Assembly (NCBI GenBank): GCA_027083355.1
Contig: JALWOY010000176.1
Span: forward strand, 1-47,056
DNA: 47,056 bases
Reading direction: 5' to 3'
Source of the DNA: Phycisphaerales bacterium
GTDB lineage: Bacteria; Planctomycetota; Phycisphaerae; Phycisphaerales; UBA1924
Shown: piece after piece, positions 35,612-43,876 of the stretch
Position numbering within the stretch: position 1 is the stretch's first letter
How the letters are laid out: each line of letters opens with the position of its first letter
Made by a program: the position numbers and the translations under genes
The notes under the pieces: model-generated
Told to the model about the DNA's origin: nothing
What the model saw: the letters and a program-made list of their open reading frames with translations, nothing else
Database searches by the model: none

Positions 35612-37573
35612 ATGTCATTTGAAGCCGCCGTTCATGCCCAGGCGATCGAGATCGGCCGTCTTTCTCTGGATATGTGCGCCCGCGCCGGCAGCGGGCACCC
35701 GACCAGCGCCCTGAGCATCACCCACCTCGTGACGGATCTGATGTTCCGGGCGATGCGGTGGAGCCCCGAATACCCCGACTTCCCGACCAGCGACCGGCTC
35801 GTGCTCTCCGAGGGGCACGCGGTGCCCGCGGTCTACGCCGCCGCGGCAATCCTGGGGGTGCACGTCGGCAAGCCGGGCGAGGAGCGACGCCGGCTGACGA
35901 CCGACGATCTGCAGCACCTGCGCGAGGCGGGCAGCGTGCTCGAAGGGCACCCCAGCCCGATGGAGGGGTTCCCGTTCTTCGACGCCGCCACCGGCTCGCT
36001 GGGCATGGGCCTGAGCGTGGCCGCGGGGCTGGGCAAGGCGGCGAAGATCGACGGGCTGGACCGGCGTATCTACTGCATCATCGGCGACGGCGAATCCCGC
36101 GAGGGGCAGATCGCCGAGGCGCTCGACTTCATCGCCGACTGCGGGCTGACCAACGTGCTGCCGATCTTCAACTGCAACGAGTACGGCCAGGCCGACCGCG
36201 TGAGCGGGCAGCAATCGCCCGAGACGATCGCCGCCAAACTGGGGGCGTTCGGGTTTGATGTCGTGACGATCGACGGGCACGAGCCGGCGCAGATCCGCGA
36301 CGCGATGGACCGCTTCGCCGAGGCGAGCGTCGGCGAGGGCCGGCCGATGGCGGTCGTGGCCAAGACGGTCAAGGGCTGGGGCTGCCCGTCGCTGCACGGC
36401 GCGGGCTGGCACGGCAAGCCGCCGACCGGCGAGGCGCTCGACCGGGCGCTGCGCGAGCTGGACGAGCTGCGGCTCGAGCTGACCAGCGCCCTGGGCAGCG
36501 GCGACCAGTTCACGATCCAGCCGCCGGCCGAGTCGGCGACGCAGCCCGAGGCCCCGGGCGACCTGCCCCCGCTGAACGAATACATGCGTCGGCTCGACAT
36601 GGAGGCGGTGATCCACTCGGGCCGGCTGGCGACCCGCAAGGCCTACGGGCTGGCGCTGCGGGCGCTGGGCGAGACGAACCCCGGCGTCGTGGTCCTCGAC
36701 GGCGACGTGAGCAACTCGACCTTCGCCGAGACGTTCGCCAAGGCGCACCCGGACCGGTTCGTCGAGTGCAAGATCGCCGAGCAGAACATGGTGTCGGCGG
36801 CGGTCGGGATGGCCGCGGCGGGCAAAGTCCCGTTCGTGTCCAGCTTCGCCAAGTTCCTCACGCGGGCGTACGACCAGATCGAGATGGGGCTGATCGGCGG
36901 CGCGAACATCAAACTCGTCGGGTCGCACTCGGGCATCACGCTCGCGGCCGACGGGCCGAGCCAGATGGCCCTGCCGGACGTGGCCTGGTTCCGCGCCCTG
37001 AGCACGATGCGCGACCACCGGGGCAACCCGGGTTGCTACATCCTCCAGCCCGCCGACGCGTACGCGGCGTACGCCCTGACCGGGGTGATGGCCGAGTACG
37101 AGGGGCTCTGCTACATGCGCACGCTGCGGACGGACACCGAGTTCATCTACGGCGACGATCAGGTGTTCAACCTCGGGGGCTTCGAGGTGCTGACTGAGGG
37201 ACGCGACGTCGTGCTGTGCGCCTGCGGGTACATGGTGCAGGAAGCGAACAAGGCGATCGAACTGCTCGACAAGGCCGGCATCAGCGCCACGCTCGTGGAC
37301 ATGTACTCGATCCCGTTCGACACGGACAAACTGCTCGACGTGATCGCCGCCAACGGCGGGTACGCCGTCAGCATCGAGGACAACTACGGCGGGGCGCTCG
37401 GCTCGGCTATCGCCGACGCGCTCGTCGACGCGGGCGACGCGTTCCAGCTCGAACAGATGCACGTCACCCGCATCCCCAAGAGCGCGCGCACGCCGGACGA
37501 GATGCTGGAAATGTGCGGCCTGACCGCCGAGCACATCACGCAGCGGGCGATGAATGTGCTGCAGGTCGTGTGA
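35612..37573 (+). CDS. tkt: Transketolase
   Basis: This enzyme transfers two-carbon units between sugar phosphates in the pentose phosphate pathway using thiamine diphosphate. The 653-residue full-length chain has the N-terminal domain with RAGSGHPTSALSI and SEGHAVPAVYA. The ThDP loop IIGDGESREGQIAEALDF to CNEYGQ follows near residue 152. The pyrimidine domain has KIAEQNMVSAAVGMAAAGKV (catalytic Glu) and FVSSFAKFLTRAYDQI, and the C-terminal domain has VSIEDNYGGALGSAIAD. The ATG at 35612 has GAGGAG 8 bases upstream. Together with rpiB it covers part of the non-oxidative pathway. Confidence 0.95.
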   Translation: MSFEAAVHAQAIEIGRLSLDMCARAGSGHPTSALSITHLVTDLMFRAMRWSPEYPDFPTSDRLVLSEGHAVPAVYAAAAILGVHVGKPGEERRRLTTDDLQHLREAGSVLEGHPSPMEGFPFFDAATGSLGMGLSVAAGLGKAAKIDGLDRRIYCIIGDGESREGQIAEALDFIADCGLTNVLPIFNCNEYGQADRVSGQQSPETIAAKLGAFGFDVVTIDGHEPAQIRDAMDRFAEASVGEGRPMAVVAKTVKGWGCPSLHGAGWHGKPPTGEALDRALRELDELRLELTSALGSGDQFTIQPPAESATQPEAPGDLPPLNEYMRRLDMEAVIHSGRLATRKAYGLALRALGETNPGVVVLDGDVSNSTFAETFAKAHPDRFVECKIAEQNMVSAAVGMAAAGKVPFVSSFAKFLTRAYDQIEMGLIGGANIKLVGSHSGITLAADGPSQMALPDVAWFRALSTMRDHRGNPGCYILQPADAYAAYALTGVMAEYEGLCYMRTLRTDTEFIYGDDQVFNLGGFEVLTEGRDVVLCACGYMVQEANKAIELLDKAGISATLVDMYSIPFDTDKLLDVIAANGGYAVSIEDNYGGALGSAIADALVDAGDAFQLEQMHVTRIPKSARTPDEMLEMCGLTAEHITQRAMNVLQVV

Positions 37574-37584
37574 GGCCGAGCCCA

Positions 37585-37685
37585 CGAAAACCGGCATGTA
37601 TCAACAACACCCGGACGCAAGTGCGGGTGTTTTTCTTGATCGACGGGTTTTCGTGTCCGTGTTTCGTGGTGTGGGCGAGGCAGAC
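37585..37685 (+). repeat. Copy B1 of the 3'-end element, with terminator of transketolase
   Basis: The hairpin ACACCCG/CGGGTGT (37607-37613 with 37624-37630) is followed by TTTTCTTG, then the tail CTTGATCGACGGGTTTTCG (37635-37653) and TTTCGTGGTGTGGGCGAG. It starts about 30 bp past the tkt stop. Copy C at 46798 matches it through tail and distal part. Confidence 0.75.
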
Positions 37686-37689
37686 CGAC

Positions 37690-37790
37690 CCGGCCCTCTC
37701 CCCGACGGCGGGGAGAGGGAGGCGAGAACACCCGGCTCTCGCTCCAGAAAGCACGAGAATCTGTTGGAATCCGTATAACCAGGACCGCTG
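37690..37790 (-). repeat. Copy B2: inverted partner element with strong hairpin
   Basis: CCCTCTCCCC/GGGGAGAGGG (37694-37719) forms a perfect 10-bp stem. On the minus strand the flank reads GGATTCCAACAGATTCTCG, then GCGAGAGCCGGGTGTTCTCG, resembling the start of copy A and of copy C. It faces the gene ending at 37893, so each of the two convergent genes appears to carry its own copy. The rest of 37791-37892 holds no gene. Confidence 0.55.
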
Positions 37791-37892
37791 GAGAGCAATT
37801 CTGCTCCACCGTGCACGGCGCTCTGTGCTGACTTGATCCCCACATCCGGCCGTGCCTCTTTGTGGAAATGCGGGAAGCCGCACCCCGCGGGC

Positions 37893-39803
37893 TTATCGCC
37901 ACGCGGTCACGCTCGGCGGATACAGCACCCAGTCGCCATCGGGCGGATCCTGCAGCATCCGATAAAGTAACGCCCATTCCACCCTGCCGGACAACTCGCC
38001 CGACACCCCGCCGTCGTCGTCCCTGTCCGGCCCGACCGAATAGATCACCGGCCCGTCGTCCGTGATCTTCAACCGCAGCGGATCGCCCGTGAACGGGTCC
38101 TCCGGCGCCAACGGCAGATACCGCGGCACGAGCACATCGAACGACCCGGCCCACGCCCCCGAATCCCGCCGATACTGCTCCATCGCGATCACCGCCAGGG
38201 CGGAGTCGATTCGCACCAGAAACTTGTTCTGACTGTCGATAGCCCTGCCGAAGGAAGGGATCAACTGAAGCACGGGGTCAAGAGATCGCCGGCCCTCGTT
38301 CGACTCGACCCACCGCTCCGACGCGAACCCCCGGCCCCGGTAGACCTCGTACCCCGCGTCGAGATCAGACCGGACCAGGTTCAAATAATCCCGGGACGCC
38401 TTGCTCAGTTCTGTACGCGAAAGTGTCGCGAGCGAGGCGACCGTGTCGGAGACGCTCTTGAAATCCATGACCTCACCGACATCCGCCGGGTTCGTGCGGA
38501 AATCGACCATCGAGCCGTAGAGCCTGAACCCTTCGCGTGTGATGTGCCCGTCGCCGTGCCCGTCGTCGGTGAATGCGCGCTGAAGAAAATCCTCGAACAT
38601 CATCCGCTCGCTGTCGAGCACGGAAGCGGGCACCGATCTGTGCGCGGTCGAGATCTCGTGGGCGAGCGCGGTCAGATCATCACGAGAAAAAACATCGGCG
38701 TGTGCCTCGATCATCCGTTCGACCGTCACGGCCGCGAGCGAATCCACGGCAATCGCGACAAGATAACTGATCAGGTCCGGCTCGTGATCCAGTTGACGCG
38801 CGAGCCTCCGTATCGTCCGGATCGAATCGACGGCACGCCCCGAGTCTCCCCGCTTGGCCGCAACAATCGCGTCGAACGCAAGCCACCGCGAGAAAGACCG
38901 TATCAACGAAAGGTCCGGAAGCAGTCCGTTCATCAATAACGATTGCTCGGCCACGTCATCCGGTTCGGGGATCGGCTCGGCGATCCAGCCCGGGCCTTGA
39001 TCGGCGTATGGTTCCGAATTCGATGAGTACAACATACCCACCGCCGGCCGCGCCGCGCCGCGTTTGACCAGCTCGAGCGCGGGCCGGATCTTCTCGAGCA
39101 GAGCGACCGTCTCGCTGTAATCCGGGTGGGCCGGGTCGATTGTGGGGATCAGATCAACCCCGGCCATCGCCACCTCGATCTTGTGATCGTGTTCATTCTG
39201 CGCAATACGGTCGGCTGCCTCTGTCCTCATTTGCTCGCGAACCGGCGCGACCACCCGCTCGATCTCGAACCGTGCCTCCTTATACAAAGGCCACGCTTTT
39301 TCGTCCTCATCCAACGCCAGAACCGGCGCGTTCAGCTCCGCGTAGTAGTTGTGCTTCGGGCTGGGATGACTGAAATAGATCCGTCCCGCCAGAACACCCG
39401 CGATCAGCAGCGCCGGCGCGACCGTCCCCGCGAGCGTCCGCACCACCCACACCCGCGCGTGCCACAGCCAGTGCCGCTTGCGCTTCATCGCCCGACGGAT
39501 CAACCTCGCCACCAACCGCGGCTCGCCGAGCGAATCGACAACGGCGCCCTCGTCCACACCGGCGTCGAGCGCGTCGCGGGCGTGCGCGATCAACTCGCGC
39601 GCCACCTCCAGCCGTTCACGCCGACGCAGCCGCGTCCGCCGGACGATCTCGCGGACCCGCCCCCCCACTGTTTCCGGCAGGCCGGCGTCAGCGAGCACTG
39701 TTTTCCATGTATTCCTGTCTCGGCGCCACGGCAGAATCCAGAAAACCTCGGTCTGGAGCACGTCCCGGATTCGGCCTTGCTGTTTCTGTTTCGTTTCACT
39801 CAT
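37893..39803 (-). CDS. Membrane protein with N-terminal HAAS-like domain, partner of PadR
   Basis: A 636-residue protein. The N-terminal 105 residues (GRVREIVRRTRLRRRERLEV, ELIAHARDALDAGVDEGAVV, LGEPRLVARLIRRA) match the helical HAAS pattern found in proteins encoded beside PadR regulators. One membrane helix follows (VRTLAGTVAPALLIAGVLAG, about 121-140). The remaining 490 residues are a large, mostly helical extracytoplasmic domain ending in a beta-rich part with DPFTGDPLRLKITDDGPVIY, a motif frequent in planctomycete secreted proteins. The large domain is not a family I can name. The ATG at 39803 overlaps padR as ATGA. The HAAS part is expected to signal to, or sequester, the regulator. Confidence 0.82.
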   Translation of the reverse strand: MSETKQKQQGRIRDVLQTEVFWILPWRRDRNTWKTVLADAGLPETVGGRVREIVRRTRLRRRERLEVARELIAHARDALDAGVDEGAVVDSLGEPRLVARLIRRAMKRKRHWLWHARVWVVRTLAGTVAPALLIAGVLAGRIYFSHPSPKHNYYAELNAPVLALDEDEKAWPLYKEARFEIERVVAPVREQMRTEAADRIAQNEHDHKIEVAMAGVDLIPTIDPAHPDYSETVALLEKIRPALELVKRGAARPAVGMLYSSNSEPYADQGPGWIAEPIPEPDDVAEQSLLMNGLLPDLSLIRSFSRWLAFDAIVAAKRGDSGRAVDSIRTIRRLARQLDHEPDLISYLVAIAVDSLAAVTVERMIEAHADVFSRDDLTALAHEISTAHRSVPASVLDSERMMFEDFLQRAFTDDGHGDGHITREGFRLYGSMVDFRTNPADVGEVMDFKSVSDTVASLATLSRTELSKASRDYLNLVRSDLDAGYEVYRGRGFASERWVESNEGRRSLDPVLQLIPSFGRAIDSQNKFLVRIDSALAVIAMEQYRRDSGAWAGSFDVLVPRYLPLAPEDPFTGDPLRLKITDDGPVIYSVGPDRDDDGGVSGELSGRVEWALLYRMLQDPPDGDWVLYPPSVTAWR

Positions 39804-40168
39804 GCCGACAGCCCCACCACCCCCGCCTGGGTTCCGGGCGGTTCGAGCACGCCGATCGCCGCCATCGCCCGCGCCAGCGCCCGCCACGCCTCGGTGTCTT
39901 GACGCAGTCTTTTCTTCCCTTTGCCGGTAAGCGCGTAGTACTTGCGTTCGCGCCCGCTCTCGCTCTGCCGCCACTCCGCCTCGATCAGCCCCTTGGCTTC
40001 GAGGTTGTACAGCATCGGGTACAGCGTCGATTGCCCCATCGCCAGCACGCCCTCGGTCTGCCGGCTCAACGCCTCGACGAGTTCGTACCCGTACATCTCT
40101 TTGTTGCTCAGCAACCGCAGCACCGCCGTCGGCCCCGCCCCACGCATCAACTCACGCTCGATCTTCAT
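39800..40168 (-). CDS. PadR-family transcriptional regulator
   Basis: A 122-residue winged-helix repressor. MKIERELMRGAGPTAVLRLL and EMYGYELVEAL are the PadR N-terminal signature. GQSTLYPMLYNLEAKGLIEA is the recognition helix and wing, and SESGRERKYYALTGKGKKRL is the classical RKYYxLT hairpin. The C-terminal helix for dimerisation is short (PadR-s2 type). It is coupled by a 4-bp overlap to the HAAS protein gene. An inverted repeat 38 bp upstream of its ATG is a candidate autoregulatory operator. Confidence 0.95.
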   Translation of the reverse strand: MKIERELMRGAGPTAVLRLLSNKEMYGYELVEALSRQTEGVLAMGQSTLYPMLYNLEAKGLIEAEWRQSESGRERKYYALTGKGKKRLRQDTEAWRALARAMAAIGVLEPPGTQAGVVGLSA

Positions 40169-40205
40169 GGCAAACCTCCGGCCCGCGGATACACCGCGTC
40201 ACATA

Positions 40206-40220
40206 CTATGCCACACATAG
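40206..40220. promoter_or_regulatory. Inverted repeat CTATG-N5-CATAG, possible PadR operator
   Basis: CTATG (40206-40210) and CATAG (40216-40220) flank CCACA in a small AT-rich island upstream of padR. PadR proteins usually bind short ATGT/ACAT-like dyads near their own promoter, so autoregulation is plausible. Confidence 0.5.
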
Positions 40221-40273
40221 AATCGTCCCGCAAGCCGACCGGTTGCACATTTCCGCACGGAATCCTGAAAAAA

Positions 40274-40609
40274 CTACCGCAGCACCAGCCGGACGCGCTT
40301 CAGGGCCACCCGCGCTGCGGCCCGCAGGGCTTTCTCACCCCCGCCCCGCAACCATCGGTCGAGCGCGAACCGATCCGAGGCCGACCGGCACCGCACCGTC
40401 AGCACCCCGGCCCGCATCGAAACGATCGCCGCCCGCCCCCGCAGGTGCTCGGGCACAACCCGGTCCCACGCCGACGCGATCGTGCCGTCGTCGCGGGCCG
40501 CCCGTTCGAGGCGGTCGCGCTCGCGGGCGATGGCGTCGGCGATACCGGCGTCCCGCCCCCCCACCGCCCGGTAGGCACGGATCAGATTGAGCCTGGCCTG
40601 CGGATGCAT
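40274..40609 (-). CDS. DUF721/DciA-family protein, probable helicase loader or operator
   Basis: A 111-residue protein. The C-terminal 70 residues have the DUF721 pattern: IASAWDRVVPEHLRGRAAIV, then RAGVLTVRCRSASDRFALDR and a terminal helix-strand KALRAAARVALKRVRLVLR. DciA proteins with this KH-like domain assist loading of the replicative helicase DnaB in bacteria lacking DnaC. The ATG at 40609 starts MHPQARLNLIRAYRA; the upstream frame to 40825 is unsupported. It is not the full DciA N-terminus of other phyla, so the role is inferred. Its place in a window with dnaN, holA and parB is consistent. Confidence 0.75.
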   Translation of the reverse strand: MHPQARLNLIRAYRAVGGRDAGIADAIARERDRLERAARDDGTIASAWDRVVPEHLRGRAAIVSMRAGVLTVRCRSASDRFALDRWLRGGGEKALRAAARVALKRVRLVLR

Positions 40610-40740
40610 CCCAACAGGATACCTCGACTGGGGTATCTCAGCTCTCCGAGCCGAGTCTTTTACATTTCCAAAAACAAGATGTCCCCACGGCACACCCGCA
40701 GACCCTGAAAAGAAGCATTCGCGCCAGCACGCACGCGTCC

Positions 40741-40769
40741 AAAAATGCGACGACGCCGACATATCGGCG
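40741..40769 (-). terminator. Weak terminator after the spondin-domain gene
   Basis: CGCCGA/TCGGCG (40754-40769) with a 4-base loop, then on the minus strand a TTTTT tract 8 bases later. It is 20 bp past the gene's stop. The T-tract distance makes it weak. Confidence 0.4.
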
Positions 40770-40788
40770 CCGCCGCGAACGAACAAGA

Positions 40789-41580
40789 TCACCGACGGCG
40801 ACGCGAGAGCAGCAGCCCCCCGCACGCCAGGCCGGCCAGCATCCCCGGGGCCGGCACGACGCGGATCCGCGCCAGCAGGGTGCTCTCGTCGAACGTCGCC
40901 CCGATCGTCCCGCCGTCGGCGGTGTTCGACCCGACGAAGCTCAGCAGGTACGAACCCGCGTTCGGGTCGTCGAAGAACCGCGTGATGACCCCGTTCTCGG
41001 CGGCGCCCATCCCGCCGTTGGCGCTGAACGCCGCCCCCCCGGCCGCGTCGTTCACCTCGGAACCGTTGTCCCAGACATCACCGCCGAAGACGAGGATCTC
41101 GAACGGCCCGTTGAAGTTCCCGGCCATGTCGAACATCTCGTATGCCGTCGGGTCGTCGTTGCCGATGAACAGGTCGTTGCTCGGCACGATCATCGAGGCG
41201 AAGCTGAGATAACGGTTCACGCTCGCGTCGCCCACATTCAGCACGACCGAGGCCGATTCTCCGGGGCTGTAGACCGGGGCCGCGTCGGGCTGCACAAGCG
41301 TCGTGCTGACACCCCCCGCCATGCCGGCCGGGCTGGACGCGAACGACGCCGAGATCGGCCCGGTGTCGCCCCCCTCGGCCAGGGCGATGAGGTCGGAGCT
41401 CGAGACGGTCCCGACGTCGAAACCGTCGAAACTCCCGTTGTGCGCCGCCAGCCAGACCGGCGTGAAGCTGAACCCCCCCACCGCCTGCATGTTGTCGATC
41501 GTGATCGTCACCTCCGCCGCGGCCGCGCCCCCGACGAGCCCGCCGGCAACCAGGCACACAATGATCGCGCTCTTTTTCAT
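40789..41580 (-). CDS. Spondin-domain PEP-CTERM secreted protein
   Basis: A 263-residue exported protein. A signal peptide (MKKSAIIVCLVAGGLVGGAA, cleavage near residue 22) precedes a spondin N-terminal-like domain: VTITIDNMQAVGGFSFTPVW, HNGSFDGFDVGTVSSSDLIA, ASSPAGMAGG and a central acidic VFGGDVWDNGSEVND. The C-terminus VPAPGMLAGLACGGLLLSRR plus RR is the PEP-CTERM signal. Such proteins are surface or matrix components of unknown ligand. The ATG at 41580 has GGAGGG upstream. The other PEP-CTERM gene at 17446 shares the same signal style. Confidence 0.85.
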   Translation of the reverse strand: MKKSAIIVCLVAGGLVGGAAAAEVTITIDNMQAVGGFSFTPVWLAAHNGSFDGFDVGTVSSSDLIALAEGGDTGPISASFASSPAGMAGGVSTTLVQPDAAPVYSPGESASVVLNVGDASVNRYLSFASMIVPSNDLFIGNDDPTAYEMFDMAGNFNGPFEILVFGGDVWDNGSEVNDAAGGAAFSANGGMGAAENGVITRFFDDPNAGSYLLSFVGSNTADGGTIGATFDESTLLARIRVVPAPGMLAGLACGGLLLSRRRR

Positions 41581-41674
41581 CGAAGATCCCTCCGAATGCT
41601 GTAGTCTCGCTCCCCGCCACCGCACGCCGGCGGCACCGGTGAGTCGCAGGCCGAGCCGACACATTGCACGTCTG

Positions 41675-41962
41675 TTACTCTTTTTCTTCACCCCGGCAGC
41701 AACTGCAGAAGACCCGCTCAACCCTGTGCCGCCGTCTTTCCTGCCAGCCCGAGGTCGACACACCCCGGATCGAGCCGAGCACGCGATCGAGGCGGTCCAG
41801 CTGGGCCTTGGCCTTCCGGCAGTTATTGCACAGGAAGCGATGGAACCGCTCGGCCGCGATCTGCGCCCGCGTGAGATCCTCGGTGCGGGCGATCGAGCGG
41901 ATCCGGTCCGCCTCCTCGCAGCGCAGCGTGGCGATATAGATCAGCGTTTTCAGCCACTTCAT
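41675..41962 (-). CDS. Zinc-binding anti-sigma factor-like protein
   Basis: A 95-residue protein whose middle reads RFHRFLCNNCRKAKAQ, a HxxxCxxC zinc motif of the ZAS anti-sigma class. A second cysteine cluster, CSCC, is near the C-terminus (about 86-89). No membrane helix is present, so it would be a cytoplasmic anti-sigma such as RsrA-like redox sensors. Its ATG overlaps the sigma gene as ATGA, which matches co-translation of sigma and anti-sigma. Redox or metal sensing is an inference from the extra cysteines. Confidence 0.7.
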   Translation of the reverse strand: MKWLKTLIYIATLRCEEADRIRSIARTEDLTRAQIAAERFHRFLCNNCRKAKAQLDRLDRVLGSIRGVSTSGWQERRRHRVERVFCSCCRGEEKE

Positions 41963-42513
41963 CGCGCACCCCCACTGATCTGCTCCGTCACCGCCTGCCG
42001 CAGCCTGAGCTTGCCGCGATGGATCAGAGTCCAGAGATTGGTCCGCGAAACACCCAGAATCTCACACACCGTTTCGGACGGAATCCGGTCGACCTCCCGG
42101 AGTACCAGCGCCCGCCGCATCTGTTCGGGAAGCGTCTCCAGTGCTTTGACAACCGTGCCCTTTATCTCTTCATCCTCGAGAGTGTCCGGCCATTTCTGCT
42201 GCTTCTGTGCCCAGTGGCCACGCTTGTACCACCTCACCTCTTCCGTATGCTCTGCTTCCCTTCTGTCCCTGCGAATGCGGTCCAGCACTTTGTGACGGAG
42301 GATGCCGATCAACCAGGTCCGTTCGCTCGACCGGCCGTCAAAACGGTCTCTCGACCGGTACGCCGCGAGAAGCGCCTCCTGCACGGCTTCCTCGGCGGCG
42401 TCTGAATCACCGAGACGCAACCGCGCATAGGCGAACATGGCCTCGCCGTGGAGGGCAACCCAACAGGCCGGATCCGACCTCTTCCCGATGTCAGCCGCCG
42501 GCCGTTCGTCCAT
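41959..42513 (-). CDS. ECF-type RNA polymerase sigma factor
   Basis: A 184-residue sigma-70 family factor. Region 2 shows EAMFAYARLRLGDSDAAEEA, VQEALLAAYRSRDRFDGRSS and ERTWLIGILRHKVLDRIRRD. After a charged linker, region 4 has LETLPEQMRRALVLREVDRI and the helix-turn-helix SETVCEILGVSRTNLWTLIH. The ATG at 42513 has GAGGGATCA upstream. It is divergent from the ABC ATPase gene, with 53 bp between starts. Coupled to the zinc anti-sigma downstream. Confidence 0.93.
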   Translation of the reverse strand: MDERPAADIGKRSDPACWVALHGEAMFAYARLRLGDSDAAEEAVQEALLAAYRSRDRFDGRSSERTWLIGILRHKVLDRIRRDRREAEHTEEVRWYKRGHWAQKQQKWPDTLEDEEIKGTVVKALETLPEQMRRALVLREVDRIPSETVCEILGVSRTNLWTLIHRGKLRLRQAVTEQISGGAR

Positions 42514-42566
42514 TGATCCCTCGGAACCCGTGATGAGTCGTCCCGGCCGCGGTACCCTTGCACCAC

Positions 42567-43643
42567 ATGCCACACGAGATCAAAATCCAGAACCTGTCCA
42601 AGTCGTTCAAAGGGATCGGCGGCGGCACGACAAAGGCCGTCGATCACATCTCACTCAACATCGAACCCGGCGAGCTTTTCTTTCTCCTCGGCCCATCCGG
42701 CTGCGGAAAGACAACTCTTCTTCGCATGATCGCCGGCTTCATCGAGCCGACCGAGGGACAGATCCTCTTCAATGGAAGGGACATTACGCCTGTTCCCGCG
42801 AACAAACGCAATACAGGCATGGTGTTTCAGTCCTATGCACTCTGGCCACACATGACCGTGCGGGAGAACGTCGCCTTTGGACTCAAGGTCCGAAAAATCC
42901 CCCAAGACGAACAGAATACAAAAATATATAAAGCTCTCGAAGCAGTCCAGATGGAGCAATTCGTCGATCGAAAGCCGATCCAGCTATCTGGTGGCCAACA
43001 GCAACGAATCGCGTTGGCCCGCGCCCTCGTCATCGAGCCGGATGTGCTGCTGCTGGATGAACCCCTGAGCAACCTAGATGCGAAGCTCCGTAATGAGTTG
43101 CGTGTCGAAATCCGGAGAATCTGTAAGGACGCCGGCATCACTTCCATTTATGTGACGCATGATCAGAAAGAAGCCCTCAGTATGGCGGATCGGATCGCGA
43201 TCATGCGTGCAGGCAAAGTGGAGCAGATCGGCACCCCCGACGAGCTGTACCACAAACCCTGCAACACCTTCGTCGCCGGGTTCCTTGGCGAAACGAATGT
43301 CCTGCGGGGGCAATGTCGACCGGAAGACGGCTCACGGGTGATGATCGACTTTGGTGTTGGATCGATCGAAGCAAGACTTTCTGACCCGCAGAGTGGTCCT
43401 GTCGATTGTGTCATTCGTCCCGAATCCTTCTCAATTGTCGAACCAGCAAACACCGGATGTCTGCGAGCCACACTTGAGCAAACCATTTACTTGGGCGAAG
43501 TTCTGCAACACATCCTGCGTGTCGGCGAGGCACAAGTCAAAGTGCTTCAACTCGGATCTGCATCCGTCAACCTGAAGCGCGGCACGGAAGTCGGATTGGC
43601 CGTTCGACCCGAGGACATTTGCCTGTTCGCTGCGGAAGGATAA
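42567..43643 (+). CDS. ABC transporter ATP-binding protein, PotA/FbpC/UgpC type
   Basis: A 358-residue ATPase for an importer of polyamine, iron, sulfate or sugar type. Walker A is GPSGCGKTT near 43, the Q-loop is VFQSYALWP, the ABC signature is LSGGQQQRIALARAL and Walker B is VLLLDEPLSNLDAK; the H-loop is VTHDQKEAL. The last 110 residues hold TOBE-like repeats (VDCVIRPESFSIVE, LAVRPEDICLF). No permease or binding-protein gene adjoins it, so the substrate cannot be assigned. Its sequence is visibly less GC-rich than its neighbours, as is parB. ATG at 42567; a TTG at 42558 is less likely. Two parS sites lie right after the stop. Confidence 0.92.
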   Translation: MPHEIKIQNLSKSFKGIGGGTTKAVDHISLNIEPGELFFLLGPSGCGKTTLLRMIAGFIEPTEGQILFNGRDITPVPANKRNTGMVFQSYALWPHMTVRENVAFGLKVRKIPQDEQNTKIYKALEAVQMEQFVDRKPIQLSGGQQQRIALARALVIEPDVLLLDEPLSNLDAKLRNELRVEIRRICKDAGITSIYVTHDQKEALSMADRIAIMRAGKVEQIGTPDELYHKPCNTFVAGFLGETNVLRGQCRPEDGSRVMIDFGVGSIEARLSDPQSGPVDCVIRPESFSIVEPANTGCLRATLEQTIYLGEVLQHILRVGEAQVKVLQLGSASVNLKRGTEVGLAVRPEDICLFAAEG

Positions 43644-43663
43644 CCAGGTCACCGCTATCCATC

Positions 43664-43677
43664 GTTCCACGTGGAAC
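43664..43677. promoter_or_regulatory. parS centromere site 1
   Basis: GTTCCACGTGGAAC, a perfect 14-bp palindrome identical to the core of the conserved bacterial parS (TGTTnCACGTGnAACA). It begins 20 bp after the ABC ATPase stop and about 200 bp before parB. Confidence 0.85.
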
Positions 43678-43700
43678 CAATTGGAATCACCCCAAGCATT

Positions 43701-43714
43701 GTTCCACGTGGAAC
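43701..43714. promoter_or_regulatory. parS centromere site 2
   Basis: A second GTTCCACGTGGAAC, offset 37 bp from site 1, preceded by T as in the 16-bp consensus. The remaining 43715-43876 is a relatively AT-rich stretch with no gene and should hold the parB promoter. Confidence 0.88.
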
Positions 43715-43876
43715 CACCACCACTAAACATCGTGCAAGACATCCCCAGCAGGATGAACTTCACCGCACAGTGTCATCTGTTTCGGCACACATTCAGACAG
43801 AGAAGACAGCAACCCCACAGATCAACACAAGAATGTACAATCGAATAAGATAACCGACCACGCAACAGGAAGACAA

